Position numbers and translations under genes: made by a program. A DNA stretch of 64,000 nt from DAOTXL01 sp034435455 (lineage in GTDB: Bacteria > Chloroflexota > Anaerolineae > JAAYZQ01). Of the stretch, positions 16,901 to 24,050 are shown in pieces. The first letter of the stretch is position 1; each line of letters opens with the position of its first letter. The notes beneath the pieces were generated by a model, which was not told where the DNA came from, ran no database searches, and saw only the letters and a program-made list of their open reading frames with translations. Location: assembly GCA_034435455.1 (NCBI GenBank), contig DAOTXL010000024.1, positions 1 through 64,000 of the forward strand. The letters run 5' to 3'.

Positions 16901-17292
16901 GGTTCCCGGCGGGGACGAGCCTGTCCCCCCACGGCGTGCTGGTCGTGGCGGTGACGGCCAGCGGCTTTCGAGAGGAATTCCCCGGCAAGTCGCCCGACCT
17001 GGAGTTGCTGGAGACCGACCCGGCGGTGCCCAACCTGATCAAATCGGCCACCTGGGGCACGGGGGATTGGGGCCTGGGCAACAGCGGCGACGAGGTCCTG
17101 CTCCTGGATGGGAGCGATCAGGCGGTGGATGTGGTCGTCTATGGGGATGGGAGCTACCCCGGCGTGGTGCCCCACCCCGGCGTGAGCGCCTCCGGCCACT
17201 CGCTGGAACGCTATCCGCCCCAGTTCGACACCGACGATTGTAGCGCCGACTTTCGCGACTGGCCCTACCCCCATCCGGGAGAACTGCCATGA
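13948..17292 (+). CDS. Secreted lamin-tail / phospholipase D protein
   Basis: This 1114-residue protein has an N-terminal signal or anchor segment (about 5-30), a first lamin-tail domain (30-165, VVINEVAWGG), a DUF11-like beta domain (195-325), a second lamin-tail (330-470), two phospholipase D HKD half-sites (His637/Lys639 in QHAKFIVVDG; His860/Lys862 in LHNKMVLAH), and a third lamin-tail (935-1060, LLLSEVYYN). PLD-family enzymes hydrolyse phosphodiesters of phospholipids or nucleic acids; lamin-tail domains in bacteria usually accompany secreted nucleases and phosphatases, so an extracellular nuclease or phospholipase is likely. VYLPMVVRG (from 920) sits between the PLD and the last lamin-tail domain. 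It starts at ATG 13948 with a strong ribosome-binding site. Confidence 0.9.
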   Translation: MRKSLALVGIVGCLVGITWLLTGSLSGRAAAPVVVINEVAWGGTAANSSHEWIELYNNSDAPVDLNGWTLLSTDGSPTILLTGIIPAHGYYLLERSDDCAVSDIPADQPPYTGGLNNTGERLELRDAGNALVDSADGTGGWPGGSGSPGYYSMERVDPTAPDSRANWAANDGVTRNGLDCNGQPLNGTPKARNSAFVPPTADLSVDKAGPETVRAGDLITYTVTLSNIGQLPAEAARLTDVLPAQIEFVAHTAPYPFSQPTAGTLVWELGTVPTTTAATPISFTLTGRVDEGAWGELRNVITATGTTTDANPANNHDAVVTVVGSGPVVPVVLIEALYYDTYESGEPDEAVRVINVSTVAAHLNGWKLNDGGSSHATFPSGAALAPHQAIWCAKAATTFERQFGFKPDFETDDTDPAVPEMDGTWPGFANDGDECLLKNGAGEIVDTLVYAGGDTGSSGWSGPAVQPWTSGASFAAEGQILYRKRDQATGLPVPDTDTAADWAQDPADSINGRKVLYPGWDLDPFFFTARITETALLTVAVAPDNLYDALATVLAGARESIRIEAYTFRSLELANVLLDRLDHGVSVSLLLEGAPAFEGITNQEKWIARALHNAGAQVLFMLNDSTNRIHDRYSNQHAKFIVVDGRIALIGSENLNETSLPADDKADGTAGRRGVYLITDAPGVVAHALAIFAADADPAHHLDVMNCEQVPDLCSPTSGFAPAPTPNWITYTVQFPTPFYTGGTFAFEVIQSPENSLRDRDSLLGLLGRAGPGDTLLIEQFYEYNHWGPTTGTPETDPNPRLEACLSAARRGATVRILLDSHFDSDGKNAATKAYLLDAARTEGLDLQVRLADPAFLGLHNKMVLAHIGGQGYVHVGSINGSEASSKVNRELALQVQSDAAYDYLKAVFDSDWQASTPPVYLPMVVRGYQPPLPADHLLLSEVYYNTAPEKEWIEIYNPTPYPVDLSAYQVGDAANAGDYEGMYRFPAGTSLSPHGVLVVAVTASGFREEFPGKSPDLELLETDPAVPNLIKSATWGTGDWGLGNSGDEVLLLDGSDQAVDVVVYGDGSYPGVVPHPGVSASGHSLERYPPQFDTDDCSADFRDWPYPHPGELP

Positions 17293-17302
17293 AGGGGTTG
17301 CC

Positions 17303-19021
17303 TCACCGCCCGCAGGGGTCGTAGTTCCGGCCCAGGACGATCTCGATCTCCACCGTCGAGGCCGGATCGGTCTGCGCCGGAGGGCTGCCGGCGCTTTGCA
17401 CGGCCGGGAGGGGCACGTTCAGCAGCCGGGCGATCTGTTCGCCGGCGGCCGTATGGCCGCCAAAGACGCGGATGACTGTCTGGGCATAGTCCTGCCGGTC
17501 GGCCGGGCCGGTGTCTATCACTTTGAACCCCTCCCAGCGCAGGGCGGCCGCGGCCAGTTGCTCGGCCTGGCGGCGCTGAGAGCCGTTCAGCACCCGGACG
17601 CGCAGCCCGCTGCTGGCATCCAGACGGGAGGTGTCCACCGGGGCGTAAAAGCTCTCCAGCAGCTTCCGGATCTCGTCGTTCCGGGGTAGCAGGACGGCCG
17701 CCCCATCGGATGTGACCCACCCCTGGGTCTGGGCCGCGCCGATGGCCCGGCTCAGGATGCGCTGCGGCCTGAGCTGGACGCCCACGTAGGCCAGGTTGAT
17801 CACCTGGTCAAGGGGCATATCGGTCTGAAAGGTATCCCCCATCGTCCGCCACAGTTCCGGCAGCCGGGGGATAATATCCAGGGTGAGGGCCTGGTCCCAG
17901 AGGGCCATCAGCACCTTGCGCTGGCGGCGCCCCCGGTCGAAATCGTTGGTGCTTTTGCGCGAGCGGGCATAGCGCAGCGCCTCCTGGCCGTTCATGTGGT
18001 GGATGCCGGCCGAGAGGTTGATGTCGGGCAGGGGGCATTCCACATCTACCTCTATGCCGCCCACGGTGTCTATGATCTTCATGAAACCCTGAAAATCCAC
18101 CCGGACGTAGTAGTGGATGGGGATGCCCAGGTTGTAGTGGATCGTCTGCTTGACCCAATCGGGGCCGCTGCCCTTCTTGTCCAACTCTCCCCACAGGTCG
18201 GCGGTGTTGATCCGGTTGTAACCGTGCCCTGGGATATAGACCCACAGGTCACGGGGCAGCGACAGCAGTCGGACGACGTTGTTGTCGGCGTCCACCGACA
18301 CGATGATCATGCTGTCGGTACGCCACGTCCCGCTGTGGGGCCGCCTGTCGGAGCCCAGCAGGACGATGTTGAGATAGTTATTCGGAATGTTGACCTGGAA
18401 CGCCGACCTGGGTGTGGCGGTGGGGACCGGGGTAGGCGTCGCCAGAATGGGGGGGACGGTGGCCGTGGGCAAAACCGGGGCGGTGGGCGCGTCGGTGGAG
18501 GTGGGGGCGGCAGGGGGCACCGTTGGCTCTGCGCTTCTGCTCAGGACAGGCGTGGGCAGGGGTCCGGGCACGTACAGCCGCTGGCCGATAAAGATGGTGT
18601 AGGTATTCAGGCAGTTGACCCGCATCAGGGTATCCACGTCGGTGCCATAGCGCCGCGCCAGCGAATAGAGTGTGTTGCCCTCTACGGCGACGTGGATGCC
18701 CCAATCGTCCGGCGGGACGCAGGGCGGCGGCGTGACGGGCGTGGGGACGACGGTCTCGACGGCGGCCGTCTCGGTGGGCGTGGCCACCGTGGGAACCGCG
18801 GTGGGGGGTTGGGAAGGGGTAGGAGCGGGTGATGGGGGGCGCTCGACCGCCTGGGCCGCCGGCTCTCCAGAGGTCGGCCACAGCCACAGGTCAACGGCCA
18901 GGGCCACCAGCGCCGCGGCGAGAAAGAGGGCTGTCCAGATCAGCACCTGGGTCAGCCGGTCAGGAGCTGAGCCGTGGCGCAGCACCTTGTCGTTCAACGG
19001 CTTGATCTCTGTTGGCTTCAT
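17303..19021 (-). CDS. LytR-CpsA-Psr (LCP) family glycopolymer transferase with LysM and LytR_C domains
   Basis: This 572-residue protein has one membrane anchor (about 25-46), a Pro/Thr/Val-rich linker, a LysM domain (about 105-152, YSLARRYGTDVDTLMRVN), a second Pro/Thr linker, the LCP catalytic domain (about 215-365, with NIVLLGSDRR, RTDSMIIVSVD, GGIEVDVECPL and ALRYARSRKSTNDFDRGRRQ) and a LytR C-terminal domain (460-550). LCP enzymes move undecaprenyl-linked glycopolymers onto peptidoglycan. The LysM domain inside an LCP protein should hold it against the wall. It is monocistronic with its own promoter and convergent with the phospholipase D gene, 10 bases away. Confidence 0.92.
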   Translation of the reverse strand: MKPTEIKPLNDKVLRHGSAPDRLTQVLIWTALFLAAALVALAVDLWLWPTSGEPAAQAVERPPSPAPTPSQPPTAVPTVATPTETAAVETVVPTPVTPPPCVPPDDWGIHVAVEGNTLYSLARRYGTDVDTLMRVNCLNTYTIFIGQRLYVPGPLPTPVLSRSAEPTVPPAAPTSTDAPTAPVLPTATVPPILATPTPVPTATPRSAFQVNIPNNYLNIVLLGSDRRPHSGTWRTDSMIIVSVDADNNVVRLLSLPRDLWVYIPGHGYNRINTADLWGELDKKGSGPDWVKQTIHYNLGIPIHYYVRVDFQGFMKIIDTVGGIEVDVECPLPDINLSAGIHHMNGQEALRYARSRKSTNDFDRGRRQRKVLMALWDQALTLDIIPRLPELWRTMGDTFQTDMPLDQVINLAYVGVQLRPQRILSRAIGAAQTQGWVTSDGAAVLLPRNDEIRKLLESFYAPVDTSRLDASSGLRVRVLNGSQRRQAEQLAAAALRWEGFKVIDTGPADRQDYAQTVIRVFGGHTAAGEQIARLLNVPLPAVQSAGSPPAQTDPASTVEIEIVLGRNYDPCGR

Positions 19022-19059
19022 CCCCTCTCCGAACCGGACCGGCGTGATAGGCGGTGGGG

Positions 19060-19088
19060 ATTATAGCACGGATCATGGGGGAGGGCAA
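19060..19088 (-). promoter_or_regulatory. Promoter of the LCP gene
   Basis: TTGCCC (19083-19088), a 17-base spacer and TATAAT (19060-19065) on the minus strand. Confidence 0.7.
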
Positions 19089-19259
19089 TCTGCGCCCTTC
19101 TTGCCGCCGGACTCGAAAGCGCGGAAAAACCCAATGCGCTCCCCCTCCATCCTCTCCGGGAACAAGTCTCCCCCTCCCGGTCCTGGTTGTACCGGCGTAG
19201 GAAAGGGGCTCCGGCGAGTTTCTGGCGCGCAAGCCGGGGGGTTCGGGGGCGTCAGCCCC

Positions 19260-20213
19260 TCATAGCGGCGGCTCGGCCAGCCGGATCAGTTTGGGCTCCG
19301 TTTCCTGCCAGCTCATTTCCGACAGCCCCAGCTTGCGCCGCAGCCGTTCCGCATCCATGCGCGCCCGATAATCCCGCACGGCGCAGGTCCAGCGCAACAT
19401 CTCGAACGACAGCCCGGCCGGCAGCCCGGCCAGCCTGGCCACATCGGCCAGGACATACTCCAGGTTGCGGGCGGTGCAGGGGAACAGGAGTTCCTGCGGT
19501 TTGTAGACCTGGCGGTAGGCGGCCAGCGTGCGCCCCCATTCCGCCGGCAGCTTCAGGCGCCGTTCCTTGTACTGCATCTGCGGCCGGTCGTAGCGCACGT
19601 GGATCACCGGTCCGGTCGGGTCGGAGGTGTCAATGTGCGCCAGCTTGAGGGCCATGCATTCCTGCTTCTTGATGCCGGTGTACAACAGCAGCGTGACCAG
19701 CAGGTGGGGCCGGGGGTCGGGCTTGTCGCCGGCCATCAACTGCCGGGTGACCTTGAGCACCTCCTCCACCTGCTCGTCGTAGAGGATGATCGGCAGGGGG
19801 GCCTGCACCGGCCTGTGGGCCAGAGGGGCAGCCGGATCGGCGGGCACAGCGCCCGCGTCGGCCAGCCAGGCAAAAAAGACCTTCAGGGTCGTCAACCGCC
19901 GGGCGTACGATTTGGGGCTGCACGGCTTGCCCCGCTCGTGTTGCAGCCAGTGCAGGAAATCCTGCAACGTCCCGGTGCCGATCTGGCCGATGGGGGGGTT
20001 GTCCTTCAAATAGCGGCTCAGGATGCGCAGGTCGCCCAGGAAGGAATGGACCGTGTTGTCGGCGTACTCTTGCCGGCGCATGTGAGCGTGGAACTGCTCG
20101 ATGGCGGCGCTGAGGGGGGAGTCGGCCGTCAGAGCGCCCCGGCCGGTGAGGGCTGGGCCGCCGACTACCTGTGGTTTTTCCCCTGGGAACAGGGGCAGTT
20201 GTTCGATGGACAT
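19260..20213 (-). CDS. Tyrosine-recombinase-like protein lacking catalytic residues
   Basis: This 317-residue protein has the phage integrase fold: an N-terminal SAM-like core-binding domain (about 32-125, DNTVHSFLGDLRILSRYL) and a catalytic-domain relic (140-295). The first catalytic Arg is replaced (YTGIKKQE where TGLRxxE is usual), the HxLRH box reads EMLRW (only Arg274 kept), and no nucleophilic Tyr is found near the C-terminus. It therefore cannot cut DNA by the usual mechanism but may still bind it. ATG at 20211-20213 has GGAAGG upstream and a perfect promoter; 19 extra upstream residues are possible. It is not next to other mobile genes, which suggests a domesticated DNA-binding protein. 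Confidence 0.82.
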   Translation of the reverse strand: MSIEQLPLFPGEKPQVVGGPALTGRGALTADSPLSAAIEQFHAHMRRQEYADNTVHSFLGDLRILSRYLKDNPPIGQIGTGTLQDFLHWLQHERGKPCSPKSYARRLTTLKVFFAWLADAGAVPADPAAPLAHRPVQAPLPIILYDEQVEEVLKVTRQLMAGDKPDPRPHLLVTLLLYTGIKKQECMALKLAHIDTSDPTGPVIHVRYDRPQMQYKERRLKLPAEWGRTLAAYRQVYKPQELLFPCTARNLEYVLADVARLAGLPAGLSFEMLRWTCAVRDYRARMDAERLRRKLGLSEMSWQETEPKLIRLAEPPL

Positions 20214-20241
20214 CGGTCGCCTTCCGACTTGCTCTGGGGGT

Positions 20242-20270
20242 ATTATACTACCGGTCGGCGCCGTTGTCAA
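20242..20270 (-). promoter_or_regulatory. Perfect-consensus promoter of the recombinase-like gene
   Basis: TTGACA (20265-20270), a 17-base spacer and TATAAT (20242-20247) on the minus strand, overlapping the last codons of the upstream DAHP synthase fusion. Confidence 0.88.
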
Positions 20271-21253
20271 CTGTCCCGGAAATGCAGCAGCACACAGAGT
20301 TCCTCGAACTGGTCAAAGGTCAGCGACTGGGCCCCATCCGACAGGGCCACGGTGGGATTGGGGTGGACCTCGACCATGATCCCGGCAGCGCCGGCAGCCA
20401 ATGCCGCCCGGGCCAACGGCAGAACCAGGTCGCGGCGGCCGGCGGCGTGGGAAGGATCGGCGATCACCGGCAGGTGGGTCAGTCCGTTGAGCAGGGCGAT
20501 GGCCCCTACGTCCAGCGTATTGCGGGTGTAGGGCTCAAAGGTGCGGATGCCCCGCTCGCACAGCACCACCTGGCCGTTGCCCTGGCTGAGGATGTACTCG
20601 GCGGCCAGCAGGAACTCTTCCACCGTGGCCATGTAGCCCCGTTTAAGGAGCACCGGCCGGCTGCAGCGGCCCACTGCGGCCAGCAGCGGTGTGTTGTGCA
20701 TCGCCCGCGCACCGACCTGGAGCATGTCCGCGTATTGGGCCACCAGCTCCACGTCGCCGGGGGCCAGCACTTCACTGACCGCCGGCAGATCGAAGGCGTC
20801 GGCCACCCGGCGCAGGATGCATAGCCCTGCCTGACCCAGCCCCTGGAAACTGTAGGGCGAGGTGCGCGGCTTGAATGCTCCGCCGCGCAGGATGACGTTT
20901 GGCCCGGCCTGTCGCACCCGTTGGGCGGTGGCGGCCAATTGTTCTTCGCTTTCGACGGCACACGGGCCGGCGATCAACACCGGCGGCAACCCCCGGCCGA
21001 CCGTCACCCGCCCCACTCGGACGGCGGTCTGTTCGATGGCTGGGCGGCGCGAGACCAGTTCCGGGAATTGCGGGTGCAGGGTCGGTTCGCCCCCCAGCAG
21101 GCGGGCCTCCTGGATACCGGAACGGAACAGAAAGTCCAACCGTTCCCCAAAGGCGCCGAGCGGCAGGAAATCGTGGCCTGGCTGCCGATGGTCGGTCGTG
21201 AAGCAGTAGGCGCAGTTCTGGTTGCAGATGGCGCTGATCACCAGGTTAGCCAC
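20267..21253 (-). CDS. Chimeric protein: radical SAM N-terminal fragment fused to DAHP synthase
   Basis: This 328-residue protein has two unrelated parts. Residues 1-65 are the start of a radical SAM enzyme: Cys10, Cys14, Cys17 (CNQNCAYC) and LLGGEPTLHPQFPEL. From about residue 66 (LVSRRP) it is a type Ibeta 3-deoxy-D-arabino-heptulosonate 7-phosphate synthase barrel with GPCAVESEEQ, RGGAFKPRTSPYSFQG, KRGYMATVEE, ERGIRTFEPYTRNT and IADPSHAAGRRD; Cys98 is the metal-ligand Cys. The usual N-terminal ferredoxin-like regulatory domain is missing, its place taken by the radical SAM piece. DAHP synthase starts aromatic amino acid synthesis from PEP and erythrose 4-phosphate. GTG start overlaps the PqqD-like gene by 8 bases. 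The radical SAM part is too short to be an active SAM enzyme. A recombination event or an assembly join could both explain it. Confidence 0.85.
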   Translation of the reverse strand: MANLVISAICNQNCAYCFTTDHRQPGHDFLPLGAFGERLDFLFRSGIQEARLLGGEPTLHPQFPELVSRRPAIEQTAVRVGRVTVGRGLPPVLIAGPCAVESEEQLAATAQRVRQAGPNVILRGGAFKPRTSPYSFQGLGQAGLCILRRVADAFDLPAVSEVLAPGDVELVAQYADMLQVGARAMHNTPLLAAVGRCSRPVLLKRGYMATVEEFLLAAEYILSQGNGQVVLCERGIRTFEPYTRNTLDVGAIALLNGLTHLPVIADPSHAAGRRDLVLPLARAALAAGAAGIMVEVHPNPTVALSDGAQSLTFDQFEELCVLLHFRDS

Positions 21254-21527
21254 TCCCCTCTCCTTCCAGGGGGCACACGATACCCGCCTGCTCCCAACGG
21301 CGGATGACGGCCAGCAGGCGTTGCACCACCTCCTCTCCGGACAGCCCCAGCATTTCTGTCAGAAACCCAACGATCTGTTCAAAGGAATAGTGCAACGTCA
21401 GCAGGTCCCAGATGGTGGCCTCCACACCGCGCAATGCCCACCATTGTCCCCGCTCCTGAGCGACCAGGAGGGTCTGTCCGACATCCTTGACCCAGACGAT
21501 AGCCAGTGCACAGCGGTAGAGGGTCAT
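21246..21527 (-). CDS. PqqD-like peptide-recognition protein
   Basis: This 93-residue protein resembles the PqqD / RiPP recognition element fold: VWVKDVGQTLLV, then ARG-type strand WWALRGVEATIWDLL, then helices FEQIVGFLTEMLGLSGEEVVQRLL. ATG at 21525-21527 overlaps the TGA of the radical SAM gene (ATGA). PqqD-like proteins deliver precursor peptides to radical SAM/SPASM enzymes, which fits the upstream gene. No obvious precursor gene is adjacent. I chose this start over one 14 residues upstream because of the coupling. Confidence 0.8.
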   Translation of the reverse strand: MTLYRCALAIVWVKDVGQTLLVAQERGQWWALRGVEATIWDLLTLHYSFEQIVGFLTEMLGLSGEEVVQRLLAVIRRWEQAGIVCPLEGEGSG

Positions 21528-22921
21528 TTCAGTCGGCTCCAGTCGGCCAGGGCATCTGAGGGCTGCCACACCGCCCGCTCCAGCGCCGGCCGGTCCTGCA
21601 GCAGCTCGCAGGCCAGGTCATCGCGGTTCAGGGCCTTCAAGATGTTGCGCAGGGCGATGGTCCTTGTCTGGAGGCACAGCCGGTCATAGTCACCTGGTGC
21701 ACTTGAGGGAGGGTGGTGGACGTGGCATCCACCGGCACAGTGCCATTTGCAGAAACAGCGGTCGCAGAAGGGCCTGTTCCACACGTTCAGGCCCCGTACC
21801 CTGGCCACGGCGGCGTTGTCCAGGAACACCGTGCCGTTTTCGACCCGCCCCAAACGGAGGTCAAGCCCCCTGGCTGCCCACTCCTGGGGCAGCAGATAAC
21901 AGGCGGCGATGCTCCCATCGGGCAAGATGATGGGCACATCCTGGCCCACCGGGCAAAAGCTCACACGCCGGGCAGTGATGTCGGCAGCGGCATAGACCGG
22001 AGCGACACCGTGGGCCTCCAGGACCTGGGCAGCCTGGATAAAATAGCGGGCAAACTCCCACGGATCGGGCGGTGCCAACCCGGCTGCCTCCGAGGGCGCA
22101 GAAGGTTGAACCGGCTCAAAGCAGACCGAAACCGGGCGGAACTCCTGGCAGAACCAGGTGGCGATGTCGGGCAGCCGGCCCACCGTCTCGGCCGTCACGC
22201 AGGCGCGGATGGCAAGTTCAGCCGGACCTTCTGACAGGATCCGGGCGTTGCGGGCCACGGTCTGAAAGCTCCCCTGCCCATCCCGCCGGCGCCGATAGCG
22301 GTCCTGGATGTCGGCCGGGCCATCCAGCGACAGGACGATGCTGTCCAGGCTGTCGGCAGCCCATCGGCAGCGGTTCTCGTCAAAGGTGCCGTTGGTCGCC
22401 ACTTCAAAGCGGACGGTGCAGCCCATCTCGGCGGCCTTGAGCCTGGCAAAGTGATAGACAAACTCTATCACCTCGCTGGCGCAAAAGGGTTCCCCGCCAA
22501 AAAAGTGGATTTCAGCCATCCGCACGCCAGCCCGGGCCACCCGGTCCAGGTACCACTCGATGGCGGTACGCGCCACCTTCAGGTCCATTACCTGGTCGGA
22601 TGCTGCTGGCGTCGGAAACCCACAGTAGATGCAGGCCAGGTTGCAGCCGCGCGTGGGGATCAGGCCCAGAAACGCCGGGGCAGGCTCCCCTCGCCCTGGC
22701 TGCGGGGCAGAAGTCGGTGCTGTATTAAAGAGTTCGACGAGGTCGCGCAGCCGATCTGTCCTCACCTTTTCCCCGGCCTCAAGGGCCTGGCGCATCTGGC
22801 CCACAGCGGACGGAGTAACCAGGGCAGCGACAGCATACAGGGGGGCGTAGACCAGGCACAGGTTGAGGACTGGAATAACAAACACGCCCTCTGTACGTTT
22901 ACCCCGACCTACTGTACCCAC
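21524..22921 (-). CDS. Radical SAM/SPASM peptide-modifying enzyme
   Basis: This 465-residue protein carries a variable N-terminal domain (about 15-65), the radical SAM cluster motif Cys93-x3-Cys97-x2-Cys100 (CNLACIYCG), the GGEP motif (FFGGEPF), and a C-terminal SPASM Cys cluster (FCDRCFCKWHCAGGCHVH, about 390-408) that binds auxiliary Fe-S clusters. This is the architecture of anaerobic sulfatase maturases and RiPP-modifying enzymes. GTG 22919-22921 has GGAG seven bases upstream; a GTG 12 codons later is also possible. It heads an operon with a PqqD-like gene and the chimeric DAHP synthase, from a clear promoter at 23050-23079. The substrate is unknown. Confidence 0.88.
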   Translation of the reverse strand: MGTVGRGKRTEGVFVIPVLNLCLVYAPLYAVAALVTPSAVGQMRQALEAGEKVRTDRLRDLVELFNTAPTSAPQPGRGEPAPAFLGLIPTRGCNLACIYCGFPTPAASDQVMDLKVARTAIEWYLDRVARAGVRMAEIHFFGGEPFCASEVIEFVYHFARLKAAEMGCTVRFEVATNGTFDENRCRWAADSLDSIVLSLDGPADIQDRYRRRRDGQGSFQTVARNARILSEGPAELAIRACVTAETVGRLPDIATWFCQEFRPVSVCFEPVQPSAPSEAAGLAPPDPWEFARYFIQAAQVLEAHGVAPVYAAADITARRVSFCPVGQDVPIILPDGSIAACYLLPQEWAARGLDLRLGRVENGTVFLDNAAVARVRGLNVWNRPFCDRCFCKWHCAGGCHVHHPPSSAPGDYDRLCLQTRTIALRNILKALNRDDLACELLQDRPALERAVWQPSDALADWSRLK

Positions 22922-23049
22922 CCAACAACTCCAATCTGTCGCTCCGCTGCTACCTCTTTGCGTTTGTGAGAGGCCAGGTGAGGTATGGAGCCTGTATTCG
23001 CCCCGATATCCGGTGAATGCAAGGAGATGATCCAGCAGAACCTGGGAAT

Positions 23050-23079
23050 ATTATATCACAGTTGGGGGATTGTAGTCAA
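23050..23079 (-). promoter_or_regulatory. Promoter of the radical SAM operon
   Basis: TTGACT (23074-23079), an 18-base spacer and TATAAT (23050-23055) on the minus strand, about 130 bases before the radical SAM start. Confidence 0.75.
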
Positions 23080-23203
23080 GGGGACAACGGCTCCCGTTAG
23101 GGCCCTGTCAAAGTCGCGGTCTCGCGGTCTATGGGGTATAATTCCTCCTGGCGATCAACAGAGGAGTCAACATGCCCGGTGGGGCACCACGATGAATGAA
23201 AAT

Positions 23204-23246
23204 GGTAGGGGCAGCCCTCGCGGCTGCCCAAGGGATACCGTCCGCC
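23204..23246 (-). repeat. Dispersed 43-bp repeat, copy 1
   Basis: On the minus strand it reads GGCGGACGGTATCCCTTGGG and continues through a near-palindrome GGGCAGCC/GGGCTGCCC to CCCCTACC. Copy 2 at 32701-32743 lies on the opposite strand with two mismatches. A palindromic intergenic element is likely. Confidence 0.8.
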
Positions 23247-23456
23247 GTTCATCTCGACAATGTCCCATTGGCGTAACGGATGGGAGGGGCTTACCCTCCG
23301 CGGAGAGGGGAAGGGGGTTGGGGGTCGTAGTCAAGCGGACAACACCGGCTCCAATAAAACCATAGCGAAGGGCAGCGGTGCGGCCGCCGGCCAAAAAGCC
23401 CCACACCGGGCGGTGCAGGGCCCCATGACAGATGGAGGGGGGATGCGCCGGCGGCC

Positions 23457-23840
23457 TCAGCCGTGGATGAGCACGGGCAGGCAGTGGGTGCAGACCCACA
23501 GGCTCTGCCCCCTGGTCCGCACCGGCAGGAGCACCGCCCGCCGTTCACCCGCACCGCAGTGGAAGCAGGTCTGCTCAATATAGAGCGTTCCCCGCACTTT
23601 CTGGCGTTCGTGGGCTGCTCTCTCGTCGAACGGGACCGCCTCGCGGGTCTCGGTAGACAACGCCCCGGTGGGGCAGATCGCCAGGCAAAAGCCGGCGCCA
23701 TCGCACAGTTCGTCGCGGAGGACGCGGGCCTTGCCATTCACCAGTTCGATGGCCCCCTCCGCACAGGGGGTGATGCACAGGCCACAGCCGGTGCACAGTT
23801 CTTCATCAATGCGGACGATGGTCCGTAGTACCTTGTCCAT
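23457..23840 (-). CDS. 4Fe-4S ferredoxin with extra C-terminal Cys pairs
   Basis: This 127-residue protein has a two-cluster ferredoxin core. Cluster 1 is CTGCGLCITPC (about 16-26); the second motif is CDGAGFCLAICPTG, where the second Cys of the usual CxxCxxC is Ala, so one cluster may be 3Fe-4S or altered. The C-terminal half adds CFHC (about 92-95) and CTHC (about 117-120), which could form a zinc ribbon. ATG 23838-23840 has GAGGAGAGG upstream; ten more residues are possible in frame. It stands alone between the radical SAM operon and the GH13 gene. It is probably an electron carrier; the partner is unknown. Confidence 0.82.
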   Translation of the reverse strand: MDKVLRTIVRIDEELCTGCGLCITPCAEGAIELVNGKARVLRDELCDGAGFCLAICPTGALSTETREAVPFDERAAHERQKVRGTLYIEQTCFHCGAGERRAVLLPVRTRGQSLWVCTHCLPVLIHG

Positions 23841-23979
23841 CCATGCAAACCTCTCCTCAAAGATAAACACCCCCAGTATAACCGACTGCCGGCTGCAGGT
23901 CTATGACTTTTGTCAGCCCCTGGCCGCCTTTGCCCCTGATGCCGGGGAAAAAAGGGGGGGTGAGGAGGCTCTACCAGAT

Positions 23980-24008
23980 TTGACAGGCGGGCGCGAAAAG
24001 GGCATAAT
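23980..24008 (+). promoter_or_regulatory. Promoter of the GH13 gene
   Basis: TTGACA (23980-23985), a 17-base spacer and CATAAT (24003-24008), 43 bases before the ATG. Confidence 0.75.
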
Positions 24009-24050
24009 GAGGATGCTTTTTGCGGGCTCAATCGCTTTCAGGAGAGGATC

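Larger units (their letters stand above)
22922..23456. other. 535-bp non-coding stretch with promoter and repeats
   Basis: It contains the minus-strand promoter at 23050-23079, an imperfect direct repeat (GTAGTCAAGsGGACAAC, starting at 23072 and at 23327) and a dispersed repeat copy at 23204-23246. No convincing gene or RiPP precursor is seen on either strand. Confidence 0.65.

Noticed and set aside
17303..19021. LysM plus LCP protein as a sign of a spore or phage lysis locus
   Set aside because: The LCP domain and wall-anchoring parts explain it; no spore or lysis genes are nearby.
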